A stretch of 64,000 nucleotides of DNA from JARRKC01 sp963723965 (GTDB lineage Bacteria > Acidobacteriota > UBA6911 > RPQK01 > JAPXNP01). The position numbers and the translations under genes are program-made. Shown here one piece after another: positions 8,976-18,021 of this stretch; position 1 is the first letter of the stretch, and each line of letters begins with the position of its first letter. Below the pieces are notes generated by a model that was given only the letters and a program-made list of their open reading frames with translations, ran no database searches and was not told the DNA's origin. The stretch is taken from assembly GCA_963723965.1 (NCBI GenBank), contig CAVRSV010000014.1, forward strand, positions 227,713-291,712. The letters run 5' to 3'.

Positions 8976-9446
8976 ATGCCCTGGACCCAGGTCAAAGAGT
9001 TCCTTGACAAGCAGAGCATTCCCTACGTGACCATCACTCACTCGCCCGCCTACACCGCGCAGGGAATCGCCGCCACCGCGCACGTGCGGGGCAAGGAACT
9101 CGCCAAGACGGTGATCATCAAGGTGAACGGCAAGCTGGCCATGGCGGTCTTGCCGGCGCCCTACAAGATCAACTTCGACCGTCTCAAGGAAGCCCTTGGC
9201 GACCCCGACGCCGCGCTGGCTGCCGAGCACGAGTTCGAGCATCTCTTTCCGGATTGCGAACTGGGAGCGATGCCGCCGTTCGGGAATCTCTACGAGATGG
9301 ACGTCTACGTGGCGCACAGCCTGAGCGAAGACGAGGAGATCGCCTTCAATGCCGGATCCCACTCCGAATTGATCCGAATGGCGTACCGCGACTTCGAGCG
9401 ACTGGTACACCCGAAGGTCCGGCATTTCACAACCCACGCCGGGTAG
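8976..9446 (+). CDS. YbaK/ProX-type aminoacyl-tRNA deacylase
   Basis: A 156-residue single-domain YbaK/prolyl-tRNA editing protein. AAAGGAGG five bases before ATG 8976 sets the start. The fold's conserved elements are present: PYVTITHSPAYTAQGIAATAHV at the N-terminus, the lysine in GKELAKTVIIKV, and the GAMPPFG loop. By family it hydrolyses mischarged aminoacyl-tRNA (Ala- or Cys-tRNA(Pro) types) in trans in the cytoplasm; the exact substrate cannot be fixed from sequence. It stands alone between pruA and a convergent minus-strand gene ending 23 bases later. Confidence 0.88.
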   Translation: MPWTQVKEFLDKQSIPYVTITHSPAYTAQGIAATAHVRGKELAKTVIIKVNGKLAMAVLPAPYKINFDRLKEALGDPDAALAAEHEFEHLFPDCELGAMPPFGNLYEMDVYVAHSLSEDEEIAFNAGSHSELIRMAYRDFERLVHPKVRHFTTHAG

Positions 9447-9469
9447 GCGGGCCTGAATCGGAGTCTCCG

Positions 9470-11440
9470 CTATCGGACCTCGAGCCGGAACACGCTCACG
9501 CTCAGGGGCGGGACGACCAGCGGCGTGACGCCGTCCATGAACGACAGTTGGCTGACGTCGACCCCTCTCGGTTCACCGGGCCGGTTACCCGCGTAACGGT
9601 CCGGGCCCGTGATGACCCAGCGTTGTCCCTTACCCGTCGGCGTGGCGCCCTGGACATCGATGGGGAACTGCTGCGTCTCGCCGGTGGCATTGACGATTCC
9701 CACGGTCAGCGCCTGGCCGTCCGACGTCCATGCGGCCGAGATATCGACGCCGTCCGGAACGCCGCTGACGGCGACCGGGATGCTCCCAAAGTGGTGTCGG
9801 TACAGCGCCAGAACCAGGCCGGTAGGCTCCATTTCAGCCCGCGTCTTGGTCGTCTTGATGGCCCCGATGACGTTGACCGTCTGAGCATAGTTGGCCATGT
9901 AATAGATGTCGCTGTTGCGGTACATCTCGTGCAGTCCGGCCGCGATGCCCAGCGCGTCCTGCAGGGAGTAGCGGACACCCAGCTCACCGTATTCGTTGGG
10001 TCCGTACCAGTAGTTCCACTCATCGAGGGCCACCCGGATGTTCTTGTTCGCCAGCGACGGGAGTTCCTGGCGATATTTCCGGTGGGTGGCTGCAACCCGG
10101 CGGATTGCCGCCGTCACCTGGTTCACATGGGTCTGCAGGTCGTCCCGGTCCTGCCAGTAAAGATGCTCGCTGATGAGATCCATGTGGTCGGCGCAGGATT
10201 CCAGCATGCGGCGACTCCAGTCGCCGGCCGCACCGACGCCGATGGGCGTGAATGAAGAATCCACCTTGCGCATGGCCTCGACGACCTGGTTGTGCTTCTC
10301 GAGGTATTTCTCCAGCGGCATGTGGCCGAGCTGCCAGTCACCGTACATTTCATTGCCGATGGCCCAGAACTTGGCGCCATAGGGAGCGGGATGCCCGTTC
10401 CTGGCCCGCAGGCGGCCCATGGGGGTGTCGGCCGAGCCGTTCACGTACTCGATTTCCTCCGAGGCCGCGGCGGCGTCCCCCAGCCCGGTATTCACCGCGA
10501 TGTAGGGCTCGGTGTCCACCAGTCGGCAAAAGTCCATGAATTCGTGGATGCCCACGTCATTGGACTCGATGCCCTTCCAGGCGGGATTCTTGCGCGGAGG
10601 CCGGCGGTCCGGGTCACCGAGTCCGTCCTTCCAGTCGTAACCGCTGACGAAGTTACCTCCGGGCCAGCGATAGACCGGAGAATCCAGCTCCCTGATCCGG
10701 GCCAGGGTGTCCTTCCGCCAGCCCAGGATGTTGTCCGCCGGCATCAGCGAGGCCGTCCCGACGAGGAAACTGCCGGAGCCCTTGCTGATGATCTCCAGAT
10801 GTCCGTTGTCAGTGGTGAATTCCGCCCGAAACTTCAAAGGATAGCTGCGAAAATCCCGCGACAGGTCGGTAATCGGGATGATCTGGCGATCGCTCGCTCC
10901 GGCCCCCCAAACGAGACTCACTTCGATTGGGGCCGCGTCGGCATCGCCCGCCAGAACGATGCGCCCGACATAATTCCGGTCCTTCTCGAGGCCGAGCCGC
11001 CCCTGGGAGATCCCGGTCCGGGTGCCGTCACCGGGTGCCGTGATCCGGGGTGTCTGATCCCCGACAAAGGAGTCCTCGGTCACCATGGAGACAGCGTTCT
11101 TGGAGCCGATGATCATCCAGGGCGAGCGGACCAGCAATTCATAGGGGTGCCCCTCGCCGTCAAAGGGGCGCATGCCGGGGGTGAACAGGTCCCACGCCGG
11201 GGCTTCTCCCGTGACCGGGTAATAAAACTTCCGATCTTCCAGCATTTCGGACCAGAGCCCGCCGTAGATGCACCTCCCCAGATGCTCGATGAACTGTCCG
11301 TAGACGTAGGGTGAGATGGGCTCTCCCTTCTTCGTGGCGTCGATCTGCACTCCCTGCTGCGCCCGGGCCGCCGGGCCGACACAGGGGATTCCGATCAGGA
11401 GGAGAACGGTGAAAAGGATCAAGAGGCTCGACTTCTTCAT
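9470..11440 (-). CDS. Secreted alpha-L-arabinofuranosidase, GH51 family
   Basis: A 656-residue glycoside hydrolase that removes terminal alpha-L-arabinofuranosyl groups from arabinan or arabinoxylan. AAGGAG before ATG 11440 supports the start. A signal peptide (residues 1 to about 27, ending ARAQ) places it in the periplasm or outside. Seen: the GQFIEHLGRCIYGG opening of the catalytic barrel, RWPGGNFVSGY, the acid/base Glu364 in IGNEMYG and the nucleophile Glu474 in ALDEWNYWYG, followed by a C-terminal beta-sandwich. The gene follows an MFS transporter by 58 bases on the same strand. Released arabinose could feed the ketodeoxypentonate enzymes at 33197-35632; that link is an inference. Confidence 0.9.
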   Translation of the reverse strand: MKKSSLLILFTVLLLIGIPCVGPAARAQQGVQIDATKKGEPISPYVYGQFIEHLGRCIYGGLWSEMLEDRKFYYPVTGEAPAWDLFTPGMRPFDGEGHPYELLVRSPWMIIGSKNAVSMVTEDSFVGDQTPRITAPGDGTRTGISQGRLGLEKDRNYVGRIVLAGDADAAPIEVSLVWGAGASDRQIIPITDLSRDFRSYPLKFRAEFTTDNGHLEIISKGSGSFLVGTASLMPADNILGWRKDTLARIRELDSPVYRWPGGNFVSGYDWKDGLGDPDRRPPRKNPAWKGIESNDVGIHEFMDFCRLVDTEPYIAVNTGLGDAAAASEEIEYVNGSADTPMGRLRARNGHPAPYGAKFWAIGNEMYGDWQLGHMPLEKYLEKHNQVVEAMRKVDSSFTPIGVGAAGDWSRRMLESCADHMDLISEHLYWQDRDDLQTHVNQVTAAIRRVAATHRKYRQELPSLANKNIRVALDEWNYWYGPNEYGELGVRYSLQDALGIAAGLHEMYRNSDIYYMANYAQTVNVIGAIKTTKTRAEMEPTGLVLALYRHHFGSIPVAVSGVPDGVDISAAWTSDGQALTVGIVNATGETQQFPIDVQGATPTGKGQRWVITGPDRYAGNRPGEPRGVDVSQLSFMDGVTPLVVPPLSVSVFRLEVR

Positions 11441-11498
11441 GCTTGCAGGCTCCTTCGGCAGGCGATTGTAACCGCTTGGCGGCAGGGAGTACAGAGGG

Positions 11499-12869
11499 TC
11501 AGAGAACCACCTTGTCGGGCTCGTTGCCGGCTGCCTCCATGGCGCGCCGCACATTGACCGTGCCCAGCAGGACGAGCCCGATCACGAAAAAGGCGATCAG
11601 GCTGAGAATCGCGCTCCGCTGTGACCCCGTGATCTGAACGGCCCCGGCAAAAACCAGCGGACCGATCCACGAGGTGCCACGGTCACTGATCTCGTAGAAG
11701 GCAAAGTATTCGGCCTCGTGGCGAGCGGGGATCATTTGGGCAAAGAGCGACCGGCTGAGAGCCTGGGACCCGCCGAGTACGAGTGCGATCAGAAAGCCAA
11801 GGACGAACAGTTGGCGCTCGTCCCGCAGCAGGAAGAAGGCGTAGATGACGGCGCCGGACCAGATTCCCAGACTGAGCATGATGGAACGGCGGGCGCCGAT
11901 CCAGCCGGCGAGGCGACCGAAGAGCAGGGCGCCCACGAAGGCGACGGCCTGGATCATCAGAACCAGCAGGAGGAGATGACTCGGAGCCACGCCCAGTTCC
12001 TCGGCAGCAAAGGAGGTCGCGACGACGATGACGGTCTGGATGCCGTCGTTGTAGATCAGGTAGGCGATCAGGTACCGCAGAGTGCCGGTGTAACGCGTCC
12101 GTAGCTCGCGCAGGGTCGTCAGGATCTGCCGGAGGCTCTGCCGGATCAACCCTTCGCCCTCGGGGCGTCGGCGGGTTGGACGACGAACCCGCAGTCGCCG
12201 CTGGGGAAACAGCCAGGTGAAGGCGAGCCACCAGATTCCAGCACTTGCCAGGGAAATACGAACGGCCAGGGCCTTATCCGACATGAGCGCGATGAGCGCG
12301 AAATTCAGCAGCAACAGGAGCCCGCCGCCCAGGTAGCCGACGGCGAAGCCCTTGGAGCTGACGGCGTCGCGTCGTTCCGGAGAGGCGATCTCGGGAAGGA
12401 AAGCATTGTAGAAGACGACGGAAGCACCGAAACAGAGGTTCGCCACGATCAGCAGCAGTCCCGCAATCACCACGGCGCCGCTGGTGCCGACCAGCCACAG
12501 GTCGGCGCGGACGAAGAAGAGCAGGCAGGTGCTGATGGCGCCCGCGTAGGCAAAGCTCAGCAGCATCCTTTTCTTCAGCTGCGTGAAGTCCGCCAGGTTC
12601 CCCAGCACGGGCAGGAAGAAGACCTGGAGCAGGACCGAGACGGAGACCGCGGCCGGAAAGACCGCGGCGGGCTGGATCCTCCAGCCGCCCAGGGTGAGCG
12701 GGCTTGGACTCGATCCGGCGAGGCTGAGAATGTAGGGGCCGAGCAGGGCCGTCACGACCGTGGTCACAAAGGCCGAATTGGCCCAGTCGTACATCACCCA
12801 GCCGAAGATTTCACGGGAATCATTGATCGTCGGTTCCGCCGGGGTTTCGGACCGTTCGTGTTCCTCCAT
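11499..12869 (-). CDS. MFS transporter, UMF1/Atg22-like
   Basis: A 456-residue polytopic membrane protein with about 12 hydrophobic segments. The opening GWVMYDWANSAFVTTV is the signature of the UMF1 (Atg22-like) branch of the major facilitator superfamily. Substrates of bacterial members are mostly unknown. It sits directly upstream of the GH51 gene, so sugar or oligosaccharide transport is a reasonable guess. The start is uncertain: AAGGAGG is only two bases before ATG 12869, and an in-frame ATG 42 bases upstream (12911) is an alternative. It is the third gene of a minus-strand run proB-proA-MFS-GH51; the 151-base gap from proA holds nothing I recognise. Confidence 0.85.
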   Translation of the reverse strand: MEEHERSETPAEPTINDSREIFGWVMYDWANSAFVTTVVTALLGPYILSLAGSSPSPLTLGGWRIQPAAVFPAAVSVSVLLQVFFLPVLGNLADFTQLKKRMLLSFAYAGAISTCLLFFVRADLWLVGTSGAVVIAGLLLIVANLCFGASVVFYNAFLPEIASPERRDAVSSKGFAVGYLGGGLLLLLNFALIALMSDKALAVRISLASAGIWWLAFTWLFPQRRLRVRRPTRRRPEGEGLIRQSLRQILTTLRELRTRYTGTLRYLIAYLIYNDGIQTVIVVATSFAAEELGVAPSHLLLLVLMIQAVAFVGALLFGRLAGWIGARRSIMLSLGIWSGAVIYAFFLLRDERQLFVLGFLIALVLGGSQALSRSLFAQMIPARHEAEYFAFYEISDRGTSWIGPLVFAGAVQITGSQRSAILSLIAFFVIGLVLLGTVNVRRAMEAAGNEPDKVVL

Positions 12870-13020
12870 GGCCTCCTTCTTCGCCTCGGGGATTCCGGGC
12901 GAGAGCATCGGGTGCAATCCGCCAATTATCAACACGCACGGCCGTTCGGGCAAACCGGACCATTCCACCGGCTCTGCCCGGCCCGGGCGCACAGTGGATG
13001 GGGCAACTCGCCTCCTGGTA

Positions 13021-14292
13021 TCAACTTCGAAGGGTCCCGTCGCCGAAGACCACGAACTTCTTCGTCGTCAGTTCCTGGACTCCCATGGGGCCGAAGGCAT
13101 GGAGCTTGTCCGTGCTGATGCCGATTTCCGCGCCCAGTCCGTAGACTCCCCCGTCGGCCAGCCGAGTGCTTGCATTCACCATCACGCTCGAGGAGTCGAC
13201 GGCCTGAACGAAGCGGCGTGCCGCCTCGTAGGAGCCGGTCACGATCGCGTCGGTGTGATTCGATCCGAACTGCTCGATGTGGGCGATCGCTTCCTCCATT
13301 CCGGCCACCACCCGGATGTTGCAGGTCAGCCCCAGATACTCCGTCCGGTAGTGCTCTTCGGAAGCCGGCAGGGCCTCGGGCATGAAGCGTCGCGTCTCTT
13401 CGCAGCCGTGCAGCGTGACGCCCTGACGCGCGAACTCCTCTCCCATCCGGGGCAGGAACTCCGGCGCCACGGCCCGATCGACGAGCAGGGTCTCCATGGC
13501 ATTACAGGTGGCCGGACGCTGGACCTTGGCGTTGACGGCGATCCGCGCGGCCATATCGAGATCGGCAGCGGAGTGGACATAGACGTGGCAGATCCCTTCG
13601 TAGTGTTTGATCACCGGTATGCTCGACTCCTCGACGACCCGCCGGATCAAACTCTTGCCTCCCCGGGGGATGATGAGATCGACGAGGCCATTCTGCTTCA
13701 GAAGGGCCCCGACGGCCGCCCGATCCGGGGTGTCGATCATCTGCAGGACGTCCGGATCGAATCCCGCGGATTCGAGGGCCTCCCGCAGCAGCGTCGCCAG
13801 GACGATGTTCGAATGAAGGGCCTCCGAGCCGCCGCGCAGAATGGTCGCATTGCCGGCCTTGAAGCAGAGACCGGCCGCGTCGGCCGTCACGTTGGGGCGG
13901 GACTCGTAGATGATCCCAATGACGCCGAGGGGAATTCGCACCTGCCCGACCTCCAGGCCGCCCGGCCGCCGCCATTGCGCCACCACTTCACCGACCGGAT
14001 CCCGCAAAGCGGAAATCTCTTCCAGCCCCTGAGCCATCTGTTCGATGCGCGGTTCGGTCAGCGCAAGCCTGTCCAGCAGAGCCTCCGCCAGGCCCTGACG
14101 ACGCCCCCTTGTGAGATCTTCGGCGTTTGCTTCGGCGATTCGCTGGGCACCCTGACGGAGGGCTCCAGCCATCCCCTGCAGGGCGGCCTCTTTCCGTTCA
14201 GGGTTCGCGCGGGCCAGTTCCCGGCTTGCTCTCTGGGCTCTGCGGCACATTCCTGTGACCTGTTCCACGAGGGATTGCTCACTGGCCATCAT
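13021..14292 (-). CDS. proA: Glutamate-5-semialdehyde dehydrogenase (gamma-glutamyl phosphate reductase)
   Basis: A 423-residue enzyme that reduces gamma-glutamyl phosphate to glutamate-5-semialdehyde with NADPH, the second step of proline synthesis. Seen: IPLGVIGIIYESRPNVT, FKAGNATILRGGSEA, IPRGGKSLIRRV and catalytic Cys263 in PATCNAMETLL. There are two adjacent ATGs (14292 and 14289) behind GAAGGAAC. The gene overlaps the 3' end of proB by 14 bases, so the two products, which pass an unstable intermediate, are made together. Confidence 0.95.
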   Translation of the reverse strand: MMASEQSLVEQVTGMCRRAQRASRELARANPERKEAALQGMAGALRQGAQRIAEANAEDLTRGRRQGLAEALLDRLALTEPRIEQMAQGLEEISALRDPVGEVVAQWRRPGGLEVGQVRIPLGVIGIIYESRPNVTADAAGLCFKAGNATILRGGSEALHSNIVLATLLREALESAGFDPDVLQMIDTPDRAAVGALLKQNGLVDLIIPRGGKSLIRRVVEESSIPVIKHYEGICHVYVHSAADLDMAARIAVNAKVQRPATCNAMETLLVDRAVAPEFLPRMGEEFARQGVTLHGCEETRRFMPEALPASEEHYRTEYLGLTCNIRVVAGMEEAIAHIEQFGSNHTDAIVTGSYEAARRFVQAVDSSSVMVNASTRLADGGVYGLGAEIGISTDKLHAFGPMGVQELTTKKFVVFGDGTLRS

Positions 14293-15442
14293 CGGTTCCT
14301 TCGTCTCCTGCCACGACCATATCGTCGCGATGAACGACTTCAAAGCTCGGTCGGTTTCCCAAGACCTCCATCACTTCGGCCGTCTTGCGCCCGCGCACCT
14401 GCTCGAGCTCCGCCGACGAATAGCGGCAAAGTCCGATGGCGACCTCCCGATGAGAGTCGTTGAGCACCTGCACCAGGTCGCCCGCCTGAAAATCACCAAC
14501 CACCCGGCTCACTCCTGAGGGGAGGAGGCTCTTACCGCCCGTTCTCAGTGCGTTTTCCGCTCCCGCATCCACGTAGACGCGGCCTTCACCGATCCGTTTC
14601 CCCAGCGCGAGCCAGCGCTTGCGGGCTGAGATTCGACGCCGCTGCGGAATGCACCAGGTGCCCAGTTCCTCTCCCTCCAGTGCACGCAGGAGGACCCGGT
14701 CGGTCCGCCCCGGGCCAACCAGGGTCAGGATTCCCGCCCGTGTCGCCATTCGGGCGGCCTCGAGTTTGCTCTTCATGCCTCCCAGGCCGAAGGCTCCTGC
14801 GCTTCCCGGGCCGATATCGACTCGGGACTGCTGGGAGGGGGTCAGGTAGGGAAGTCGTACGGCGCCCGGCTCGGACGGAGGGCGATCGAAGATCCCTTGA
14901 ACGTCGGTCAGGATGACCAGCAGGTCGGCGCCGGTCTTGCCCGCCACGAGCGCCGAGAGCCGGTCATTGTCGCCGAACTTCAGTTCCTCTACCGCCGTCG
15001 TGTCGTTCTCGTTGACGATGGGGAGGATGCGCCAGTTCAAGAGCGTCTCGAAGGTGTGCCGCGCGTTCAGGTAGCGGGTCCGATGATCCAGGCTGTCGCG
15101 GGTCAACAGGACCTGGGCCACCTGGACACCGCAACTCTCGAAGATCTGCTTGTAGTGGTGCATCAGACGCGACTGCCCGATGGCCGCCAGCGCCTGGCGA
15201 CGGCTGGTTTCCGTAGGTGGGACATCGAACCCCAACACATGGCAGCCCGCACCGACTGCGCCGGACGAGACGAGAATCATGTCTTTGCGGTCACGCATGA
15301 TCTCGGCGATCTGCTCGGCCAGCGAGGCCATGAAGTCGCGATTCAGGCCCTCCTCGTCTCCGCGCAGCAGGTTGGTCCCCACCTTGACCACGATGCGGCG
15401 GGCGCTCTTCAAATACTGATGAACGATCTCCCTGTTTTCCAC
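14279..15442 (-). CDS. proB: Glutamate 5-kinase with PUA domain
   Basis: A 387-residue kinase that phosphorylates glutamate in the first, feedback-regulated step of proline synthesis. The amino acid kinase domain (about residues 10-260) shows VVKVGTNLL, LVSSGAVGAG, IVNENDT, FGDNDRLSALVA and a GGMKSKLEAA nucleotide-binding stretch. A PUA domain follows (about 285-365), as in E. coli ProB. The start is taken as GTG 15442 (VENREIVHQYLKS), since no ATG precedes the kinase core; the upstream AGAGGGA is rather far. It overlaps proA by 14 bases and starts 77 bases after the end of the M48 gene on the same strand. Confidence 0.93.
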   Translation of the reverse strand: MENREIVHQYLKSARRIVVKVGTNLLRGDEEGLNRDFMASLAEQIAEIMRDRKDMILVSSGAVGAGCHVLGFDVPPTETSRRQALAAIGQSRLMHHYKQIFESCGVQVAQVLLTRDSLDHRTRYLNARHTFETLLNWRILPIVNENDTTAVEELKFGDNDRLSALVAGKTGADLLVILTDVQGIFDRPPSEPGAVRLPYLTPSQQSRVDIGPGSAGAFGLGGMKSKLEAARMATRAGILTLVGPGRTDRVLLRALEGEELGTWCIPQRRRISARKRWLALGKRIGEGRVYVDAGAENALRTGGKSLLPSGVSRVVGDFQAGDLVQVLNDSHREVAIGLCRYSSAELEQVRGRKTAEVMEVLGNRPSFEVVHRDDMVVAGDEGTDDGQ

Positions 15443-15519
15443 GATCCGGCGATTCCCTCTTCTCCCGATGACGCGCACAGCTGAGCTGGATTTGGGAGAT
15501 GATGCAGTATAGCGAAATC

Positions 15520-16410
15520 TCAATTCGATTTCGGCTTGGGCGGCGGCGGCAGTGCCTTCAGTCGCCGCTGGATACGAGAGAATCCCCCGACCGGGCGTGT
15601 GGCGTGAATCGTCCCCATCAAGTGGACCTCTTCCTCGACGCGAGCGACCCGCTCGACGGGGGCCGGATGATCGCTGAAGAATCTCTCCAGGCGGCTGGGG
15701 TCGTTTCCTGACTCCTCCCGGAGTTTCTCGAAGAAGTGAGCCATCTCCATGGGATCGTATCCTGCCCCGGCCATGATCTGGGCGCCCACGATGTCGGCTT
15801 GCTGCTCGGCCTCCCGGCTGAATTTGAGAAACACCGTGTTCATGCCGAAGCCGCCGATGGCGGTGACCATCTGACTCGTGTTCCCCCGGCCGAAGAGGCT
15901 TCCGAGCAGGCTGAGCCCTGCCTGGGCGAGGTAGGCCTTCGATGCTTGATTGGTTCCGTGCCGGAGGGCCACGTGCGCCATCTCGTGCGCCATGACACCG
16001 GCGAGTTGAGCTTCGTCGTCTGCCGCTTCGATCAGGCCGCGGTTGAGGAACATGAACCCTCCCGGCAGAGCGAACGCATTGATTTCGGAAGTATTGACCA
16101 CCCGGAACTGGTAGGGGAATTCCGGTCCCGGCGCCGCCTCGGCGAGTCGTCTCCCGACCTTGGTCACGTAGCCGTCCACCGAACGGATGTGGAGGATCGG
16201 TAGCTGCTTCTCCGCCTCGGCGGCCGATTGACGTCCAATCTCGACATCCTGTTCGGGTGTGAACAGGTTGAAGCCCGGCTCGACTTTCGTCTGGGCCTGC
16301 AACGTGGACCCGGCGCAAACGACCAGGGACAAGATGATCCAAACGACGACAGGACGTGCTTTCCACGCCATGGGTGCCGGGCTGGCGAGAATCGATCCTG
16401 CCGGTTCCAT
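15520..16410 (-). CDS. Exported M48-family zinc metalloprotease (BepA/LoiP-like)
   Basis: A 296-residue protein with an N-terminal hydrophobic segment (about residues 19-38). The catalytic HEMAH sequence is at residues 142-146, followed by VALRHGTNQ; the third zinc ligand is the Glu in FSREAEQQADIVG. FALPGGFMFLNRGLI just before it is typical of periplasmic M48 proteins such as BepA/YfgC, which degrade or help assemble outer-membrane proteins. LVVC is near the signal end but is not a good lipobox. The start is chosen at ATG 16410; a GTG 30 bases upstream is also possible. No TPR domain follows, unlike BepA, so the length is closer to LoiP/YcaL. Confidence 0.87.
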   Translation of the reverse strand: MEPAGSILASPAPMAWKARPVVVWIILSLVVCAGSTLQAQTKVEPGFNLFTPEQDVEIGRQSAAEAEKQLPILHIRSVDGYVTKVGRRLAEAAPGPEFPYQFRVVNTSEINAFALPGGFMFLNRGLIEAADDEAQLAGVMAHEMAHVALRHGTNQASKAYLAQAGLSLLGSLFGRGNTSQMVTAIGGFGMNTVFLKFSREAEQQADIVGAQIMAGAGYDPMEMAHFFEKLREESGNDPSRLERFFSDHPAPVERVARVEEEVHLMGTIHATRPVGGFSRIQRRLKALPPPPKPKSN

Positions 16411-16479
16411 CACATCACATTTCCCATACAGAGCACGCACTTGCTTGCGCCGGGCCGGGCAGACGGCCCCCCGGCGGGG

Positions 16480-17484
16480 CTACTGTCCGTTCAGGTGAGG
16501 TTGCTTGCCGTTGAAGCGCATCCTCACCGACCGCACACTTCGCCCGACTCGCTCCGAGAAGCGGAAGACATGCCCCACCTTGAGCCCTCCGATCAGAGGC
16601 GTGTTGGCCACCGCCTGGAGGCCGACAGCCGCCACGCAGCCGCAGTTCTGGCAGTCAGGCGTCCCACCCAGCTGGCAGGGCTGGACGCGACTCTGCAGGT
16701 CCGGGGAAAGGCAGTCCGTGACCTGGGAAAAGATGCAGTCCTGCGGTCCGTTGGGGGGATTCAGGTAGGCCTCCACCATGGCCGGGGTCATGCGGAGCTT
16801 GGGAAAACGCGGATGCAGACGCTCCAACTCGGTGATGGTGGCCTTCCTCATTTCGGGAGGCATGATGTCCTCACTCGTTTCCCCGATCTGGGGTGTATAG
16901 AGGCTGACCCGGATGGCCCGGGTTTCCGGCCGGTCACTCCAAAACTCCAGGAATCGTTCGAGGCGATCGGTCCCCAGCATCAGCCGGCGGGTGACGGTGC
17001 AATGGATCACCACTTCGTGTCCCTCGATGTGTTTGAGAATCCGATCGTAGGTGGCCGGTTTGCGCCGCGCGTCGTGCTCCTCACGGGGACCGTCGACGGA
17101 AATGACCATGGTCAAATTCGGGATGTCGGCCCAGGCCGGCGGAATGGCCCGGACGGCACTGGTGATGATTTCCACGGACACTCCGCGTGCGCAGATCTGG
17201 GGCAGCAGGGTATCCAGTTCCCGGTATCGGACCAGCGGCTCGCCACCGACGATGAAAAGACCGAGGGGACGCCGGTGATCCACCAGCGACAGTACGGCTC
17301 CGACGAGCCGGTCTCCCGCAAATTCGGACATGTCCTCGATGGACAATCCGTTGACATGGCCGGGCGAGTAGGCATAACAGCCCGGACAGGCCAGAGGACA
17401 CCGATTCGTGATCTCGATTGCGAGCACGGGGCTGTCACCGAACAAAATCCGGCCCCACGCCCGGAAAAAATTAGCGTGTTGCAT
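16480..17484 (-). CDS. Radical SAM enzyme with Cys-rich C-terminal (SPASM-like) region, substrate unknown
   Basis: A 334-residue cytoplasmic iron-sulfur enzyme. The SAM-cluster motif CPLACPGC gives Cys29, Cys33 and Cys36, and GGEP (FIVGGEPLVRY) is the SAM-binding loop. The C-terminal part contains a cluster of Cys residues (CIFSQVTDC, then QPC, DCQNCGC), suggesting one or more auxiliary [4Fe-4S] clusters as in SPASM or twitch proteins. Such enzymes modify peptides, install protein cross-links or make cofactors. No clear precursor peptide or pathway partner is adjacent; the nearest candidate is a 69-residue membrane protein on the other strand at 17625. It starts the minus-strand run down to the GH51 gene. 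Function not assigned. Confidence 0.85.
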   Translation of the reverse strand: MQHANFFRAWGRILFGDSPVLAIEITNRCPLACPGCYAYSPGHVNGLSIEDMSEFAGDRLVGAVLSLVDHRRPLGLFIVGGEPLVRYRELDTLLPQICARGVSVEIITSAVRAIPPAWADIPNLTMVISVDGPREEHDARRKPATYDRILKHIEGHEVVIHCTVTRRLMLGTDRLERFLEFWSDRPETRAIRVSLYTPQIGETSEDIMPPEMRKATITELERLHPRFPKLRMTPAMVEAYLNPPNGPQDCIFSQVTDCLSPDLQSRVQPCQLGGTPDCQNCGCVAAVGLQAVANTPLIGGLKVGHVFRFSERVGRSVRSVRMRFNGKQPHLNGQ

Positions 17485-17624
17485 AGGAGGGCTATCTCCA
17501 GAATTGATTCCAGTATGTGCCGGGGTCCCCGGGAGTTCAAGCGGTTCAGGCGAAGCGTCAAATGCTTCGAACGAAGGGCATGGTTCGTGCTTTCACCAGA
17601 CTGTGATGAAGGAGTCGTGACACC

Positions 17625-17834
17625 ATGCCCTATCCCTCATTGGCCTTTCTGGGCCTGCTCGTTGCCTTCTATTTCCTCCTGGGAGGAGCCCTGCTCATCG
17701 ATGCGCTGCGCAGAGCCGCGCGCGCACGCAGTCAAGGCGTGGCACAGGTGTCCCAGTCCGCCTCGACTGGGGCAACCGCTTCGCCGGTCTCGGCTGCGAC
17801 GTCTCGTCGCTCTCTGCGTACCGATCTGGTTTGA
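17625..17834 (+). CDS. Small single-pass membrane protein, hypothetical
   Basis: A 69-residue reading frame with AAGGAG upstream (spacing about 11) and one membrane segment at about residues 5-26 (SLAFLGLLVAFYFLLGG). A basic patch (RRAARARSQG) and a low-complexity Ser/Thr/Ala tail follow. The topology would put the basic tail in the cytoplasm. It is about the size and shape of CcmD-type small proteins, but no cytochrome biogenesis gene is near. It may be a real small gene or chance; coding support is moderate. The 187 bases after it hold no gene that I can see. Confidence 0.4.
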   Translation: MPYPSLAFLGLLVAFYFLLGGALLIDALRRAARARSQGVAQVSQSASTGATASPVSAATSRRSLRTDLV

Positions 17835-18021
17835 TTCCGCAACGAGTCGACTCCCCGCGCAGACCGGCGAGTCCGAGCGACTCGCGCCCGTGGCTGCCTG
17901 ACCTGCATTTTCGAATGCCGGGAAGCGAAGGAAGAGCAAGGCCCGCGGGGGGAGGGATGTGCCCCGGTCGACGGCACGACTCGAGGCACATCCGATCGTC
18001 AAGAGGACACGTCCTTTTCGA

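Noticed and set aside
15443..16366. N-terminal extension of proB
   Set aside because: The extra residues are a shadow of the M48 protease gene and are not part of a glutamate kinase; GTG 15442 gives the normal length.
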